DNA of 42,394 bases from Nonomuraea turkmeniaca (GCF_005889735.1 NZ_VCKY01000074.1:1-42394), one strand, 5' to 3'. Shown: positions 1 to 8,318, counted from the first letter of the stretch. The notes: generated from the sequence alone by a model not told the origin. Translations and numbers: made by a program.

Positions 1-29
1 CCCCCAACCCGCCGCCCCACCCTGGACGC

Positions 30-935
30 ATGATCCAGCTCAGCGGACTGACCAAACGCTACGGCGACGTGCTCGCCGTGGACGATCTCACCTTCACGGT
101 ACGGCCGGGCCTGGTCACCGGCTTCCTGGGCCCGAACGGCGCAGGCAAGACCACGACCATGCGCATGATCCTCGGCCTGGACCTGCCCACCTCCGGCACC
201 GCCACCATCAGCGGCCGCCGCCACCAGGACCTCCCGCACCCGCTGCGCGCGGTCGGCGCCCTGCTGGAGGCCCAGGCCGTGCACCCGCGCCGCACCGCAC
301 GCAAGCACCTGCTCTACCTGGCACAGACGAACGACCTCCCGCCGGCCCGCGTCGACGAGGTGCTCGACCTGGTCGGGCTGACGGACGCGGCGAACAGGAA
401 GGCCGGCGGCTTCTCGCTGGGCATGAGCCAGCGGCTGGGCATCGCCGCCGCCCTGCTCGGGGACCCGCCGGTGGTGCTGCTCGACGAGCCGGTCAACGGC
501 CTGGACCCGGAAGGCGTGTTGTGGATGCGCACGCTCCTCCGCGGCCTGGCCGCCGAGGGCCGTACGGTGCTGGCCTCCAGCCACCTGATGAGCGAAATGG
601 CGCTGACGGCCGACCGCCTCGTGGTGATCGGCAAGGGCCGGCTCATCGCCGAGGCGGCCGTCGGGGAATTCACCGAGAACGGCGCCGCGGTGCTCGTACG
701 CACGCCCGAGGCCTCCTCCTTCGCCCGGCGTCTGGAGCTGACCGGCGCGCACGTGGCGGCGGGCCAGGACGGCGCGCTGATCGTGACCGGCATGACGGCG
801 CCCGACATCGGGCGGCTGGCGGCGGCCGAGGGGGTGCCGCTGTTCGAGCTCACCCCGCGGCGCACGTCGCTGGAGGAGGCGTTCATGGAGCTGACCCGGG
901 ACAGCGTCGAGTACGGAGCGGGGGCGACCCGATGA
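30..935 (+). CDS. ABC transporter ATP-binding protein (DrrA/BcrA-like)
   Basis: This 301-aa cytoplasmic ATPase would power the membrane permease encoded immediately downstream. Visible motifs are Walker A GPNGAGKTT at residues 34-42, an ABC signature FSLGMSQRLG near residue 130, Walker B VVLLDEP near residue 150 and an H-loop SSHLMSE. The length and the C-terminal extension after the nucleotide-binding domain fit the DrrA/BcrA group, which exports drugs, peptides or lipids. The ATG has no strong ribosome-binding site within the 29 bases available before it. The stop overlaps the next start as ATGA, so the two are translationally coupled. Substrate is unknown. The attached two-component system suggests an envelope-stress or antimicrobial-peptide response, which is inference. 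Confidence 0.93.
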   Translation: MIQLSGLTKRYGDVLAVDDLTFTVRPGLVTGFLGPNGAGKTTTMRMILGLDLPTSGTATISGRRHQDLPHPLRAVGALLEAQAVHPRRTARKHLLYLAQTNDLPPARVDEVLDLVGLTDAANRKAGGFSLGMSQRLGIAAALLGDPPVVLLDEPVNGLDPEGVLWMRTLLRGLAAEGRTVLASSHLMSEMALTADRLVVIGKGRLIAEAAVGEFTENGAAVLVRTPEASSFARRLELTGAHVAAGQDGALIVTGMTAPDIGRLAAAEGVPLFELTPRRTSLEEAFMELTRDSVEYGAGATR

Positions 936-1696
936 TCGACGCGGGAGTGCTCAGGGCGGAGTGGACCAAGTTCAGCAGCATCAGGGCCACCATGGTGCTG
1001 TCACTGGCGACCGTCGCGGCGTCGGGGACGTTCGGGTGGCTGTTCAGCAACGCCGCGGCCAATCAGTACGCCTCGGCCACACCACAGGAACGCCTGGAGT
1101 TCCAGCCTCTCGACATGGGCATGCGCGGGTTGTTCATCGCGCAACTGCTGGTGGCGGCGCTGGGCGTGCTGGTCGCCTCCTCCGAGTACGGCTCCGGCAC
1201 GATGCGGGCCAGCGTCGCCGCCGTGGGCAGGAGGGGCCGCCTGGTGACCGCCAAGGTGGGGCTGACCGCGCTGACCGCGCTGCCGGTGAGCGGGGCGGCG
1301 GTGTGGCTGATGTACGTGGCGAGCCAGACGACCCTGGCCGCGGGCGGCGCGCCGTACACCATGCCCGGCGACCCGGCCGCCCTGCGGCTGCTGCTGCTCG
1401 GGCCGCTGGTGTTCACGCTGCTGGCGCTGTTCGGGCTGGCGCTCGGCTTCCTGCTGCGCGGCACGGCCGCCGCCGTGAACGTCAGCACCGCCTTCCTCCT
1501 GCTGCCGATATTCTCCACGGTCTCCCCCGGACCGGTGCGGGACTTCGTCGCCACCTACTGGCCGAACATGGCCGCCTTCCAGACCGTCTCCGGAACGTCC
1601 GAGCTCCCGGTCTGGGTGGGATCCGGCATCCTCGTCGCCTTCGTGGCGGTCATGCTGGTCGTCGCGTTCGTCCAGTTCAAGAACCGCGACGCCTGA
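932..1696 (+). CDS. ABC-2 type transporter permease
   Basis: A 254-aa integral membrane protein starting at the ATG inside the ATGA overlap with the ATPase gene. It opens MIDAGVLRAEWTKFSSIRAT, the amphipathic start typical of ABC-2 permease subunits in actinobacteria. About six hydrophobic segments follow: near residues 20-40, 65-90, 110-135, 150-175, 180-200 and 225-248. It would form the transmembrane path for the preceding ATPase. It is followed after 23 bases by the response regulator, so all four genes look like one transcript. No extracellular sensor loop of BceB type is visible, which argues against a bacitracin-flux sensor. Substrate is not predictable from the sequence. Confidence 0.9.
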   Translation: MIDAGVLRAEWTKFSSIRATMVLSLATVAASGTFGWLFSNAAANQYASATPQERLEFQPLDMGMRGLFIAQLLVAALGVLVASSEYGSGTMRASVAAVGRRGRLVTAKVGLTALTALPVSGAAVWLMYVASQTTLAAGGAPYTMPGDPAALRLLLLGPLVFTLLALFGLALGFLLRGTAAAVNVSTAFLLLPIFSTVSPGPVRDFVATYWPNMAAFQTVSGTSELPVWVGSGILVAFVAVMLVVAFVQFKNRDA

Positions 1697-1719
1697 CTAC
1701 TCTGGACCGGGGAGGTGCT

Positions 1720-2427
1720 GTGGGCGAGAGACTGCTGGTGGTCGACGACGAGCCCACCGTCAAGGAGCTGCTCTCGGCGACGTTACGGTTCGCGGGCTTC
1801 ACGGTGAGCTCGGCGGAGACCGGCGCCCAGGCGCTGGAGTCGGCCCGGCGTGACCCGCCCGACCTGGTCCTGCTCGATGTCATGCTGCCCGACCTCGACG
1901 GTTTCGAGGTGATCCGCCGGCTGCGGAGCCTCCCGCGGGCAGGCGGCAGGCCGGGTCCCGTACCCGTGTTGTTCCTGACCGCGCGCGACGCGACAGCCGA
2001 CAAGATCAACGGGCTCCGGCTGGGCGGCGACGACTACGTGACCAAACCGTTCGACCTGGAGGAGCTGCTCGCCCGCATCCGGGCCATCCTGCGGCGCACC
2101 GGCGCGGTCCCCGACGACCACACGATCGTCGTCGGCGACCTGGAAGTCGACCCCGACGGCCACCAGGTGACCAGAGCGGGCCGTCCGGTGCGCCTGTCGC
2201 CGACGGAGTTCCGCCTCCTCCACTACCTGGCGCTCAACGCCGGCCACGTGCTGCCCAAACCACAGATTCTCGAACACGTTTGGCGCTACGACTTCGCCGG
2301 CGACACCAGCATCGTGGACACGTACGTGAGCTACCTGCGCCGCAAGCTCGACTCCGACGGCGCGCCCAGGCTGATCCAGACCGTGCACGGGGTCGGCTAC
2401 GTGCTTCGCAAGCCGAGACGACAGTGA
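1720..2427 (+). CDS. OmpR-family response regulator
   Basis: A 235-aa DNA-binding response regulator. The GTG at 1720 is chosen because a GGGGAGG ribosome-binding site ends five bases upstream and because MGERLLVVDDEP is the normal receiver start. The receiver domain covers residues 4-118: acidic pair D9-D10, phospho-acceptor D53 in LLDVMLPD, T87 and K109 in VTKPFD. A winged-helix DNA-binding domain covers about residues 135-233 and ends in the usual VRGVGYxL-like motif (VHGVGYVLRK). Its stop overlaps the kinase start as GTGA. It should be phosphorylated by that kinase and probably controls this same operon, although no binding site could be read in the leftmost 29 bases. Confidence 0.94.
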   Translation: MGERLLVVDDEPTVKELLSATLRFAGFTVSSAETGAQALESARRDPPDLVLLDVMLPDLDGFEVIRRLRSLPRAGGRPGPVPVLFLTARDATADKINGLRLGGDDYVTKPFDLEELLARIRAILRRTGAVPDDHTIVVGDLEVDPDGHQVTRAGRPVRLSPTEFRLLHYLALNAGHVLPKPQILEHVWRYDFAGDTSIVDTYVSYLRRKLDSDGAPRLIQTVHGVGYVLRKPRRQ

Positions 2428-3848
2428 TCGGCAGACTGTCCCTCCGCGTGAGGCTGCTGGCCATCACGGTGGGCCTGCTCCTGATCGGCCTGGTGGCGGT
2501 GAGCTCGGTCATGCTGCGCCAACTCGAGACCCAGCTCATGACCCGCGTCGACGCGCAGCTCACGGCGATCGGCAAACTGGTGTCCGCGATCCCTCCGGAG
2601 CGCCTCACGACCCTGATCGAGCGGCAGGGGAGCCGGGTGCCGCTGGGCTTGGGAGAGCTCGGCCTGATCGAGAAGGGGTACGTCGCCTACCTGGCCGCCG
2701 ACGGCACGGTCCTCCGGGAGCTGGGCGACCCGGCCGGCCCCGACCTGCCCGAGCTCGACGCCGCGACAGTGGCCGCCCACGCGGGCCGGCCGTTCACCCT
2801 GCACGAGCCGGACGGCGAGGAATGGCGGGCCATGGCACTGCCGCGCACCGGCGCAGAATGGACCGGCGTGGTCGCCGCCGTGTCGCTGGAGACGATGCAC
2901 TCCACCGTCAACAGGGTCCGCGCCGCGTGCCTGATCGCGGGCTCGGTGCTGCTCGCCGTGCTCACGCTGCTGGGCGGCATCGCCATCAGGGCAGGGCTGG
3001 CGCCGCTGCGCCGCGTGGAGGAAACGGCCGCAGCCATCGCCGACGGCGACCTGTCCAGGCGCGTGCCCGAGCCCGCCCCGCCGAACACCGAGGTCGGCCG
3101 ACTGGCGCGCTCACTCAACAAGATGCTCGCCCAGATCGAGCAGGGCGTCGCGGCCAGCGCCGAGTCCGAGGCCCGCATGCGCCGCTTCGTCGCCGACGTC
3201 AGCCACGAGCTCCGTACCCCGCTGTTCGGCATCAAGGGCTTCTCGGAGCTGTACCGCATGGGCGGCACGGAGGCCGGACCGGCGCTGGCCCGTATCGAAA
3301 GCGAGTCGGGCCGCCTGGCGCGCCTGGTGGAAGACCTGCTGCTCCTGGCGGGCCTCGACGACACCGACGGCCCTGCCCTGGACCTCACCCCGATGGACCT
3401 TCGCACGCTCGCCGCCGACGCCCGACACGACTTCTCCGCCCTCGACCCGTCCCGCCCGATCGCCTTCACCGGGCCGTCCGGCGGGCCGGCGGCGAGCGCC
3501 CCGGTGCTGGGCGACGAGGCTCGCCTCCGGCAGGTGGTCAGCAACCTGGTCGGCAATGCCGTCACCCACACACCACCGGGCACCCCGGTGCGGATCGGCG
3601 TGGGCACGTCCGGCTCGGAGGCCGTGCTGGTGATCGCAGACGAGGGCCCGGGACTCAGCGCCGGGGAAGCGGCAAGAGTCTTCGACCGGTTCTACCGGGC
3701 GGACAGCTCACGGACCCGCACGACGGGAGGCGCGGGGCTGGGCCTCGCCATCGTCCGCTCCATCGTCACCGCCCACGGGGGACGGGTGGAGGTCCGCTCC
3801 TCCCCAGGTGAAGGCGCCGCCTTCCACATCCACCTCCCGGCTCAGTGA
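2424..3848 (+). CDS. Two-component sensor histidine kinase
   Basis: A 474-aa membrane histidine kinase starting at the GTG that overlaps the regulator stop. Layout: TM1 at about residues 10-32, an extracytoplasmic sensor of about 130 residues, TM2 at about 170-195, a HAMP linker to about 245, HisKA with FVADVSHELRTP (H261 is the phosphorylated histidine), then a HATPase domain with N-box VVSNLVGNAVTHT, G1 DEGPGLS and G2 GAGLGLAIV. The sensor resembles none of the families that can be recognised by eye. Coupling to the response regulator is direct, and the adjacent ABC exporter is the likely output. This is the last gene of the forward operon. Confidence 0.94.
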   Translation: MIGRLSLRVRLLAITVGLLLIGLVAVSSVMLRQLETQLMTRVDAQLTAIGKLVSAIPPERLTTLIERQGSRVPLGLGELGLIEKGYVAYLAADGTVLRELGDPAGPDLPELDAATVAAHAGRPFTLHEPDGEEWRAMALPRTGAEWTGVVAAVSLETMHSTVNRVRAACLIAGSVLLAVLTLLGGIAIRAGLAPLRRVEETAAAIADGDLSRRVPEPAPPNTEVGRLARSLNKMLAQIEQGVAASAESEARMRRFVADVSHELRTPLFGIKGFSELYRMGGTEAGPALARIESESGRLARLVEDLLLLAGLDDTDGPALDLTPMDLRTLAADARHDFSALDPSRPIAFTGPSGGPAASAPVLGDEARLRQVVSNLVGNAVTHTPPGTPVRIGVGTSGSEAVLVIADEGPGLSAGEAARVFDRFYRADSSRTRTTGGAGLGLAIVRSIVTAHGGRVEVRSSPGEGAAFHIHLPAQ

Positions 3849-3991
3849 TTCCAGCGGAACGCCCACGCAAGCCATTTGAGCTGCGGCAATCTGCATCAGA
3901 GTGACGCAGCCAACTCTGTTGGCCGCCGTGATTCCGGGTCGCCCATGACAGGTGTCAGGTTCGGCGGACGTGTTGCCTCTCGATCAACTCT

Positions 3992-4014
3992 GCTCTCAGG
4001 CACGGGATGAGAGC
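3992..4014. terminator. Hairpin between convergent genes
   Basis: GCTCTCA (3992-3998) and TGAGAGC (4008-4014) form a perfect 7-bp stem with a 9-base loop. It lies in the 291-bp gap between the convergent ends of the kinase gene (3848) and vapC (4140), so it could end transcription from either side. There is no T-tract. No gene was recognised in the rest of this gap. Confidence 0.35.
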
Positions 4015-4139
4015 CTGGGCTCGGCCTCGTCATGTCGCTACCCGACGCCATGTCCTGAAGCGCCGACCAGCCATCGGCCATGATCTTGCTCACCGCATGC
4101 ATGCGACGTTGGCGATCAACTGATCTACAGCCGTGAGGT

Positions 4140-4535
4140 TCAGAGCTTGATGACCTCGACGCCTGGCATTTCGTCGTAGTCCGCATCCTGTGTGACGACG
4201 GGAACGTTGTGCGCGATGGCCGTCGCGGCGATCCAGCTATCGCTAATGGGTGCCTTCCGCCCGGCGGCACGTAGTCGAGAAACCAGCAAAGCCCATGCGT
4301 CGGAGACCGGCTCGTCGATGGCGATGGGCTCGAAACGTTCGGCGAGCTGATACGTGGAGAGCCGTCGGGCCGATGTGTCAGGATCGCGAGCCTGAAGCAC
4401 ACCGAGCCTCAGCTCACCGAGGGTCACCACAGAGACACCCCACTCATAGTCGGCGAACCGGCCGGCATCGAAGCGCTCCGCCTCTAGCCCAATGAAGATC
4501 GAGGTGTCAGCCAACGCGCGTTTGCGCTCTACCAC
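4140..4535 (-). CDS. vapC: VapC-type PIN-domain ribonuclease toxin
   Basis: A 131-aa PIN-domain toxin, predicted to be a Mg-dependent ribonuclease inhibited by the antitoxin encoded upstream. The first acidic residue sits in LADTSIFIG near residue 10, a second in TLGELRLGV near residue 45, and the third cluster is ISDSWIAATAIAHN with VTQDADYDEMPG at the C-terminus. This is the standard PIN quartet order. The GTG start at 4535 is chosen because it overlaps the antitoxin stop by a few bases (CCGTGGTAG), the usual coupling in vapBC pairs. Codon use is visibly less GC-biased than in neighbouring genes, fitting a mobile module. The target RNA is unknown. Confidence 0.88.
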   Translation of the reverse strand: MVERKRALADTSIFIGLEAERFDAGRFADYEWGVSVVTLGELRLGVLQARDPDTSARRLSTYQLAERFEPIAIDEPVSDAWALLVSRLRAAGRKAPISDSWIAATAIAHNVPVVTQDADYDEMPGVEVIKL

Positions 4536-4783
4536 GGGAGATCGTCCGTCGTCTCGGTGAGCGTCTCCCGCAGTTCGCCCGCAAGGCCTGTGGTGTCCGC
4601 ACCGAGACGGGTCAGTTCGGTACCAATTTCGACAGCGGAGATCCATCGGCGGCGGCGAGAGAACGGGATGATCTTCGCGACCGGGCGATTGTCTCGCAGA
4701 ACCTCGATCTCCTCGCCGGATTCAACACGCCGCAGAACATCGGCAGTGTTGTTTCGCAATTCTCGGGCAGGAATAGCTGTCAT
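4529..4783 (-). CDS. vapB: VapB/Phd-type antitoxin
   Basis: An 84-aa antitoxin of the Phd/YefM (prevent-host-death) fold. It begins MTAIPARELRNNTADVLRRV and continues with VESGEEIEVLRDNRPVAKI, the typical DNA-binding and dimerisation half. The C-terminal 35 residues, ending TETTDDLPW, would be the flexible toxin-neutralising segment. It starts at ATG 4783 and overlaps vapC at its 3' end, giving antitoxin-first order. Such antitoxins repress their own promoter, usually with the toxin as co-repressor. A dyad lies just upstream at 4804-4817. Confidence 0.88.
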   Translation of the reverse strand: MTAIPARELRNNTADVLRRVESGEEIEVLRDNRPVAKIIPFSRRRRWISAVEIGTELTRLGADTTGLAGELRETLTETTDDLPW

Positions 4784-4789
4784 ACCACG

Positions 4790-4817
4790 AGCGTAGGCTA
4801 TGCGCTACAAGCGTAGC
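4790..4817 (-). promoter_or_regulatory. Candidate vapBC operator
   Basis: Two direct copies of GCGTAG (4791-4796 and 4812-4817 region) and a dyad GCTAC-AAGC-GTAGC at 4804-4817 lie 7-34 bases upstream of the antitoxin start. Position and symmetry suit autoregulation by the antitoxin. No promoter hexamers are convincing. Confidence 0.4.
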
Positions 4818-4990
4818 AATGCCTTCGTGACCTCGTTTGAGGAAAGGGAGACGCTGAAGAACCTTCGTGATCATGAAGTCGAGACTCGAGGTTCAACTCC
4901 TCAAGCGTTCCCTCGAGACCGATCATGGATGGCCGGGGAGCGCGTACGCGATCGGCCGACAAATCGGCGAAGCGGCTCTTGAGCCGGGGG

Positions 4991-5013
4991 TTTGGGGGGC
5001 CGCGCCCCCCAAA
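4991..5013 (-). terminator. Strong hairpin downstream of etfA
   Basis: TTTGGGGGGC and GCCCCCCAAA form a perfect 10-bp stem with a 3-base loop, 66 bases past the etfA stop on the reverse strand. It is a plausible intrinsic-type terminator without a U-tract, as is common in actinobacteria. The rest of the 4818-5078 gap holds only the structured segment described in the findings. Confidence 0.6.
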
Positions 5014-5078
5014 GTCACAGCCTGAGCTTCCTTGCGCGTAGCGCTTCTTGGCGAAGACCGTGCTTGCCCCCAGACAAC

Positions 5079-6032
5079 CTACTTCCGCTTCTTGACTTCC
5101 TCCGTGAGCTGCGGCACGACCTGGTGGAGGTCGCCCACCACGCCATAGTCCGCCAGCTCGAAGATCGGGGCCTCCGGGTCCTTGTTGATCGCGACGATCG
5201 TCTTCGCGGTCTGCATGCCGGCCCGGTGCTGAATGGCCCCCGAGATGCCCGCCGCGATGTACAGCTGCGGCGACACCGTCTTACCCGTCTGGCCCACCTG
5301 GAACTGGTGCGGGTACCAGCCCGCGTCCGTGGCGGCGCGCGAGGCGCCCACGGCCGCGCCCAGGGCGTCCGCCAGGTTCTCGATGATGGAGAAGTTCTCG
5401 GCCGAGCCGACGCCGCGGCCGCCGGAGACCACGATCGCGGCCTCGGTCAGCTCGGGGCGGGCGCCCTTCTCCTGCTTGACGCGCTCCACGACGCGGGCCG
5501 CCTTGGCCGCGTCGGACAGCGCCACCGAGATCTCCTCCTCCGTCCCGGCCCCGGCGGCGGGTGCGGGGGCCGTGGAGTTGGGGCGTACGGCGACGATCGG
5601 GGTGCCCTTGCGGACCTTCGACTGCACGTTGATGCCGCCGCCGAAGATGGACTGGTCGGCCACGAAGCCTTCGCCGAGGCCCACGGCGTCGGTGATGACG
5701 CCGGAGTCGGTCTTGATCGCGAGGCGGCCGGCGATCTCCTTGCCCTCCGGCGTGGCGGCGACGAGCACGGCCGACGGCGACTTGCCGGCCACCAGCTGGG
5801 CGAGCAGCTCGGCCTTCGGCGCGACCACGTACTCGACGATGTCGCTCGACGGAGCGACATAGATCTTCTCGGCGCCGTACTCGGCCAGCTTGGCCTTGGC
5901 GTCCGGCGTGATGCCGGGGCCGGCCCAGACGGCGGCGGGGGTCCCGAGGGAGCGAGCCAGCGTGAGCAGCTCCAGCGTGACCTTCTTGACCTCGCCGTCA
6001 ACCTGCTCGACGAGAACGAGAATCTCCGACAT
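5079..6032 (-). CDS. etfA: Electron transfer flavoprotein subunit alpha
   Basis: A 317-aa ETF alpha subunit, the FAD-binding half of the heterodimer that takes electrons from acyl-CoA dehydrogenases and passes them to ETF:quinone oxidoreductase. The N-terminal domain begins MSEILVLVEQVDGEVKKVTL. The C-terminal FAD domain shows VVSGGRGVGSAENF, GASRAATDAGWYPHQFQVGQTGKTVSPQLYIAAGISGAIQH (read in pieces) and VAINKDPEAPIFELADYGVVGDL, all diagnostic of the family. Length is normal. It follows etfB after 18 bases, so the two are co-transcribed, and a strong hairpin follows the stop. No dehydrogenase gene is adjacent, so it serves the cell's pool of acyl-CoA dehydrogenases. Confidence 0.97.
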   Translation of the reverse strand: MSEILVLVEQVDGEVKKVTLELLTLARSLGTPAAVWAGPGITPDAKAKLAEYGAEKIYVAPSSDIVEYVVAPKAELLAQLVAGKSPSAVLVAATPEGKEIAGRLAIKTDSGVITDAVGLGEGFVADQSIFGGGINVQSKVRKGTPIVAVRPNSTAPAPAAGAGTEEEISVALSDAAKAARVVERVKQEKGARPELTEAAIVVSGGRGVGSAENFSIIENLADALGAAVGASRAATDAGWYPHQFQVGQTGKTVSPQLYIAAGISGAIQHRAGMQTAKTIVAINKDPEAPIFELADYGVVGDLHQVVPQLTEEVKKRK

Positions 6033-6050
6033 TTCAGTAAACCCCCGTTC

Positions 6051-6830
6051 TCAGATGAACTTCTTGGACGCGAGGAACTCGGCGGCCTTGTCGCCACCGT
6101 CGCCCTCGTCCTTGACGATCGTGCCGGCCGCGCGCGGCGGGGCCGCGGCGAAGTCGACGACCTCGGACCAGGCAGCGGCCAGACCGACCTGGGCGGCGTC
6201 GATGGAGGCGTCGCCGATGGCGAGCGTCTCGACCGGCTTCTTCTTGGCCGCCATGATGCCCTTGAACGACGGGTAGCGCGGCTCGTTGATCTTCTCGACC
6301 ACGGACACGACGGCGGGCAGCGAGGCCGCGACCTTGTCGAAGCCGTAGTCGGTGAGGCGCTGGATCGTGATCGAGGTGCCCTCGATCTCGACCTTGTTGG
6401 CCAGCGTGAGCTGCGGCGCGCCGAGGCGCTCGGCCAGCATGGCGGCGAGCACGCCGGTGCGCGCGTCGGTGGACTCCGAGCCCAGGATGACCAGGTCGAA
6501 CCCGATCTTCTTGAGCACCTGGGCCATCGCGTACGAGGTCGACAGCGCGTCCGAGCCGTGCAGGGCATCGTCGCTCAGGTGCACGGCCTTGTCGGCACCC
6601 ATGGCCAGGGCCTTGCGGATGGTCTCGGTGGCCCTGCCTGGGCCCATGGTGAGCACGGTGACCTCGCCACCGTGGGCCTCCTTGAGCTTCAGCGCCTCCT
6701 CGACCGCGTACTCGTCAAGCTCGTTGACCACGCCGTCGGCGGCGTCGCGGTCGAGCGTCTTGTCATCGGACCGCAGCTTGCGCTCGGTCGCCGTGTCGGG
6801 GACCTGCTTCACGCAGACGACGATGTTCAT
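6051..6830 (-). CDS. etfB: Electron transfer flavoprotein subunit beta
   Basis: A 259-aa ETF beta subunit, partner of EtfA in the soluble electron carrier of beta-oxidation and amino-acid catabolism. Recognisable parts are the start MNIVVCVKQVPDTATERKL, the segment VVNELDEYAVEEALKLKE, VLTMGPGRATETIRKALAMG with the AMP-binding region, and LVILGSESTDARTGVLAAMLAERLG. It is the first gene of the etfBA operon. The ATG follows a 230-bp leader that contains a near-palindrome, TTACCCATGAGTAG, 127-140 bases upstream, which may be a regulator site. Nothing is unusual in the protein. Confidence 0.97.
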   Translation of the reverse strand: MNIVVCVKQVPDTATERKLRSDDKTLDRDAADGVVNELDEYAVEEALKLKEAHGGEVTVLTMGPGRATETIRKALAMGADKAVHLSDDALHGSDALSTSYAMAQVLKKIGFDLVILGSESTDARTGVLAAMLAERLGAPQLTLANKVEIEGTSITIQRLTDYGFDKVAASLPAVVSVVEKINEPRYPSFKGIMAAKKKPVETLAIGDASIDAAQVGLAAAWSEVVDFAAAPPRAAGTIVKDEGDGGDKAAEFLASKKFI

Positions 6831-6956
6831 GGCCGGTGGCCGACCTCCCGTTTCGCGTGCGCCACCGCGTCGCTGCGGTGGGCGCCGGATGCAATGCTGT
6901 CCAGACTGCCAGGTGTCCTCCGGGCCCCCGGCAGAGGGTGGCTTGTCGCGGTCATG

Positions 6957-6970
6957 TTACCCATGAGTAG
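6957..6970 (-). promoter_or_regulatory. Near-palindrome in the etfBA upstream region
   Basis: TTACCCATGAGTAG matches its reverse complement except at two internal positions and one end base. The gap 6831-7060 holds no recognisable gene. A TTAC-N6-GTAA-like dyad is a form used by TetR-type regulators, but no regulator is named here. Assignment to etfBA rests on position alone. Confidence 0.3.
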
Positions 6971-7060
6971 CTTACGCGCAAACCGCCGCGGGTGCGGACG
7001 AACAATAGCCACCATACCGAGCTTAATTCTGTTGGCGACCATCAGGCCCGGCCCCGAACG

Positions 7061-8260
7061 TCACGCCGACAGCAGGAACACGATCCCCACCACCAGCGCC
7101 GTGCCCGCGAACAGCGCCAGCGTGAACGTGCTGAACATCGCCGCCAGCCCGAAACAGAGCCCGGCCACCCCCGCAACGCTCACCATATCCACGATCATGC
7201 GACTGCGCCGGTACGGGCCCCGCGAGAACACCGCCACCCCCGCGTCCGCCACCACGGCCAGCGCGTACGCCGCCAGCAGGAAGAGCGCGACCTCGGGCAG
7301 CGGCTCCCGAGCGGCCGCCGCCAGCAACGACACGAACAGCCCCGAGCCGATCAGCCACCGCCGGCGCACCTTCTCCCGATGCCGGGCCCTCGACTCCTCC
7401 ACCGACCGCCGATGCCGGTCCTTGCCCGGCCGCCACTCCATCGTCATCGCATGGTCGGCCGCGCCGGGGGAACGGCGCCGCGGAGGGGACGGCACGTGGG
7501 CGACGCCCAGCTTGGCGCAGATCCCCGCGGCCGTCGGCCGCGCGCCCGGATCCACGGACAGGCACTCCCGTAACAGCGGCGCCAGCCACTCCGGCACGCC
7601 TTCCAGATCGGGCGGATGGTGCACGACCCGGTACGCCACCGCGGACGCCGGACCCCGCCCGTACGGCTGCCGCCCGGTCGCCGCGTACGCCAGCGTCGCC
7701 CCGAACGAGAACACGTCGGCCTCCAGGCCCGCCTGCTTGCCCTCCAGCACCTCGGGAGCGAGGTAGCCGGGCGTGCCCACCACCGCGCCCGAGGCGGTGA
7801 CCGACAGCGAGTCGAGCGCGCTGGCGATGCCGAAGTCGATGACGACGGGATCACCTTCGGCCATCATCACGTTCGCCGGCTTGAGGTCGCGGTGGATCAC
7901 CCCGGCCTCGTGCATGGCCAGCAACGCTCCGGCCAGCCCGGAGGCCAGCCTGCGCAGGTCGTCCACGGGCGCCGGCAGGGCGCTGAGCGGGCGGCCCTGC
8001 ACGTAGCGGGTCACGAGGTAGGGCCTGGCGCCCTCCAGCGAGGCGTCGAGCACCTCCGCCACGTGCGGCCCGCTGACCCTGCGCATGGTCTCCACCTCAC
8101 GCGCCAGCCGGGCGAGCGCTCCGCTGTCGGCCGCGACGTGCGGGTGCAGCAGCTTCACCGCGACCGTACGGCCCTCGGCGTCGAGCGCGAGGTGCACCTC
8201 GCCGAACCCGCCCGCCCCGAGCCGGGAGAGTAGCTCATAGGGGCCGAGACGCTCGCTCAT
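7061..8260 (-). CDS. Membrane-anchored Ser/Thr protein kinase (first of three)
   Basis: A 399-aa eukaryotic-like protein kinase. The catalytic domain covers about residues 8-255: glycine loop LGAGGFGEVHLA (15-25), ATP lysine K36 in VAVKLL, catalytic loop HRDLKPANV with D125, DFG at D142, and GTPGYLAPE in the activation segment. A basic linker, then hydrophobic stretches near residues 300-320, 325-345 and 360-397, anchor the C-terminus in the membrane. There are no PASTA repeats or other extracellular sensor, and the protein ends inside or right after the last membrane segment. It is the last of three related kinase genes on this strand, 102 bases downstream of the second. Confidence 0.93.
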   Translation of the reverse strand: MSERLGPYELLSRLGAGGFGEVHLALDAEGRTVAVKLLHPHVAADSGALARLAREVETMRRVSGPHVAEVLDASLEGARPYLVTRYVQGRPLSALPAPVDDLRRLASGLAGALLAMHEAGVIHRDLKPANVMMAEGDPVVIDFGIASALDSLSVTASGAVVGTPGYLAPEVLEGKQAGLEADVFSFGATLAYAATGRQPYGRGPASAVAYRVVHHPPDLEGVPEWLAPLLRECLSVDPGARPTAAGICAKLGVAHVPSPPRRRSPGAADHAMTMEWRPGKDRHRRSVEESRARHREKVRRRWLIGSGLFVSLLAAAAREPLPEVALFLLAAYALAVVADAGVAVFSRGPYRRSRMIVDMVSVAGVAGLCFGLAAMFSTFTLALFAGTALVVGIVFLLSA

Positions 8261-8318
8261 ACCTTTACTCTCCCCCTGACGGCTCGCCGGGACACTCGGG
8301 CGCCGTCCTCCTGACGCG

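Noticed and set aside
3896..4402. A 168-codon reverse-strand open frame overlapping vapC
   Set aside because: It is out of frame with the PIN-domain gene over most of its length, and its unique C-terminal part shows no recognised motif or ribosome-binding site.
4840..4915. A functional tRNA gene
   Set aside because: Only about 31 bases separate the candidate acceptor and T-arm, too few for D and anticodon arms, and the acceptor stem has mismatches or a bulge.
4800..4982. A 60-codon open frame on the forward strand
   Set aside because: No ribosome-binding site, no motif, and it runs through a structured segment with tRNA-like stems. It is not supported as a gene.
4992..7766. A 924-codon open frame on the forward strand
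   Set aside because: It runs opposite etfA, etfB and the first kinase gene, with low-complexity Arg/Leu/Gly composition. It is a GC-driven antisense shadow.
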